A stretch of DNA of 64,000 nucleotides from Bacteroidia bacterium (lineage in GTDB: Bacteria > Bacteroidota > Bacteroidia > Chitinophagales > UBA2359): contig JAUHXA010000021.1 of NCBI GenBank assembly GCA_030427245.1, forward strand, positions 35,019 through 99,018. Reading direction: 5' to 3'. Every line of letters begins with the position of its first letter. Position 1 is the stretch's first letter. Under the pieces are notes generated by a model. That model was not told the origin of the DNA. It saw only the letters and a program-made list of their open reading frames with translations, and did not search any database. A program made the position numbers and the translations under genes. This document shows, piece by piece, positions 63,866-64,000 of this stretch.

Positions 63866-64000
63866 TCCACAATCAACTTTCCACTCTTAATACTTTCCCC
63901 TTCAATCTCCAACTGATACAAATAAACCCCACTCACCCAATCCTCCAAATCCAACATCAAGTGTGAATTATTCATTATTAATTCTTCCTTATTAATTAAT
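63862..64000 (-). CDS. 3' end of another T9SS sorting-domain protein (continues beyond the window)
   Basis: The last 45 residues of a gene entering from the right: INKEELIMNNSHLMLDLEDW, then VSGVYLYQLEIEGESIKSGK and LIVE, stop. This is nearly the same as the end of the protein at 61652-63121, at protein and DNA level. Its stop codon (63862-63864) overlaps the ATG of the following frame. Confidence 0.8.
   Translation of the reverse strand, partial: LINKEELIMNNSHLMLDLEDWVSGVYLYQLEIEGESIKSGKLIVE

Noticed and set aside
1..64000. tRNA, rRNA or insertion sequence
   Set aside because: I saw no cloverleaf-like sequence with CCA, no rRNA core and no transposase-like frame; a search with tRNAscan-SE and Infernal would confirm this.

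Overview
The window looks like chromosomal DNA of an AT-rich, T9SS-bearing member of the Bacteroidota. The evidence is C-terminal type A sorting domains near the right end, permissive lipoprotein signals, TIGR02206, DUF2797 and M16 proteins typical of the phylum, and many TPR/CHAT proteins. A Saprospiria-like or Cytophagia-like host is a guess; no rRNA or other marker gene is present to settle it. I see no tRNA, rRNA, transposase, integrase or CRISPR array.

Left flank (1-7.3 kb): the 3' end of a cytochrome c-CBM6 protein, a decayed small gene, and a gene at 1128-1928 that reads as a bacterial gasdermin (pore-forming cell-death protein) with no protease beside it. Next come an outer-membrane barrel gene carrying a 46-bp perfect palindrome in its 5' end, a secreted coiled-coil protein, a DUF2797 protein, and a vWA/PP2C pair like two thirds of a TerY-phosphatase-kinase triad.

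Centre (7.3-38.9 kb): a nearly complete contractile injection system (CIS) locus of the Pvc/Afp type. In order: an OmpA-GH18-membrane fusion, a small membrane protein, a DUF4255 cap (Pvc16-like), an unknown protein, one sheath, two tube paralogues, a third tube-family protein with a long basic repeat extension, DUF5908, a LysM tube adaptor, VgrG-like spike, PAAR tip, gp25, baseplate J, a fibre-like protein, a tiny ORF, a Pvc12-like baseplate protein with an acidic insert, an opposite-strand TPR gene, a 3000-residue tape-measure protein with about 13 repeat units, and the AAA+ ATPase. There are no capsid, portal, terminase or TssJLM genes, so it is neither a prophage nor a canonical T6SS. No cargo effector is recognisable. 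The OmpA/GH18/transmembrane protein at the head suggests an envelope-linked role.

Right part (38.9-64 kb): a lipoprotein, an O-antigen ligase-like protein, a degenerate receiver-Hpt protein, a group II PLP decarboxylase, and a zinc-ribbon protein. These are followed by a CHAT-NTPase-TPR gene, a small membrane protein, a TPR gene built of near-identical 120-bp repeats, and another small membrane protein, together a probable STAND-type immunity island. Then come a PIN toxin-antitoxin pair, TIGR02206, a secreted protein, a SWIM-SNF2 helicase, a DUF1330-like protein, an M16 peptidase lipoprotein, and tandem T9SS cargo genes with a recombinant-looking junction.

Non-coding structure is rich: 29-bp palindromic repeats lie inside the linkers of the tape-measure gene, a 77-bp repeat carries a CCCGAG-type hairpin, and several convincing terminator hairpins are present.
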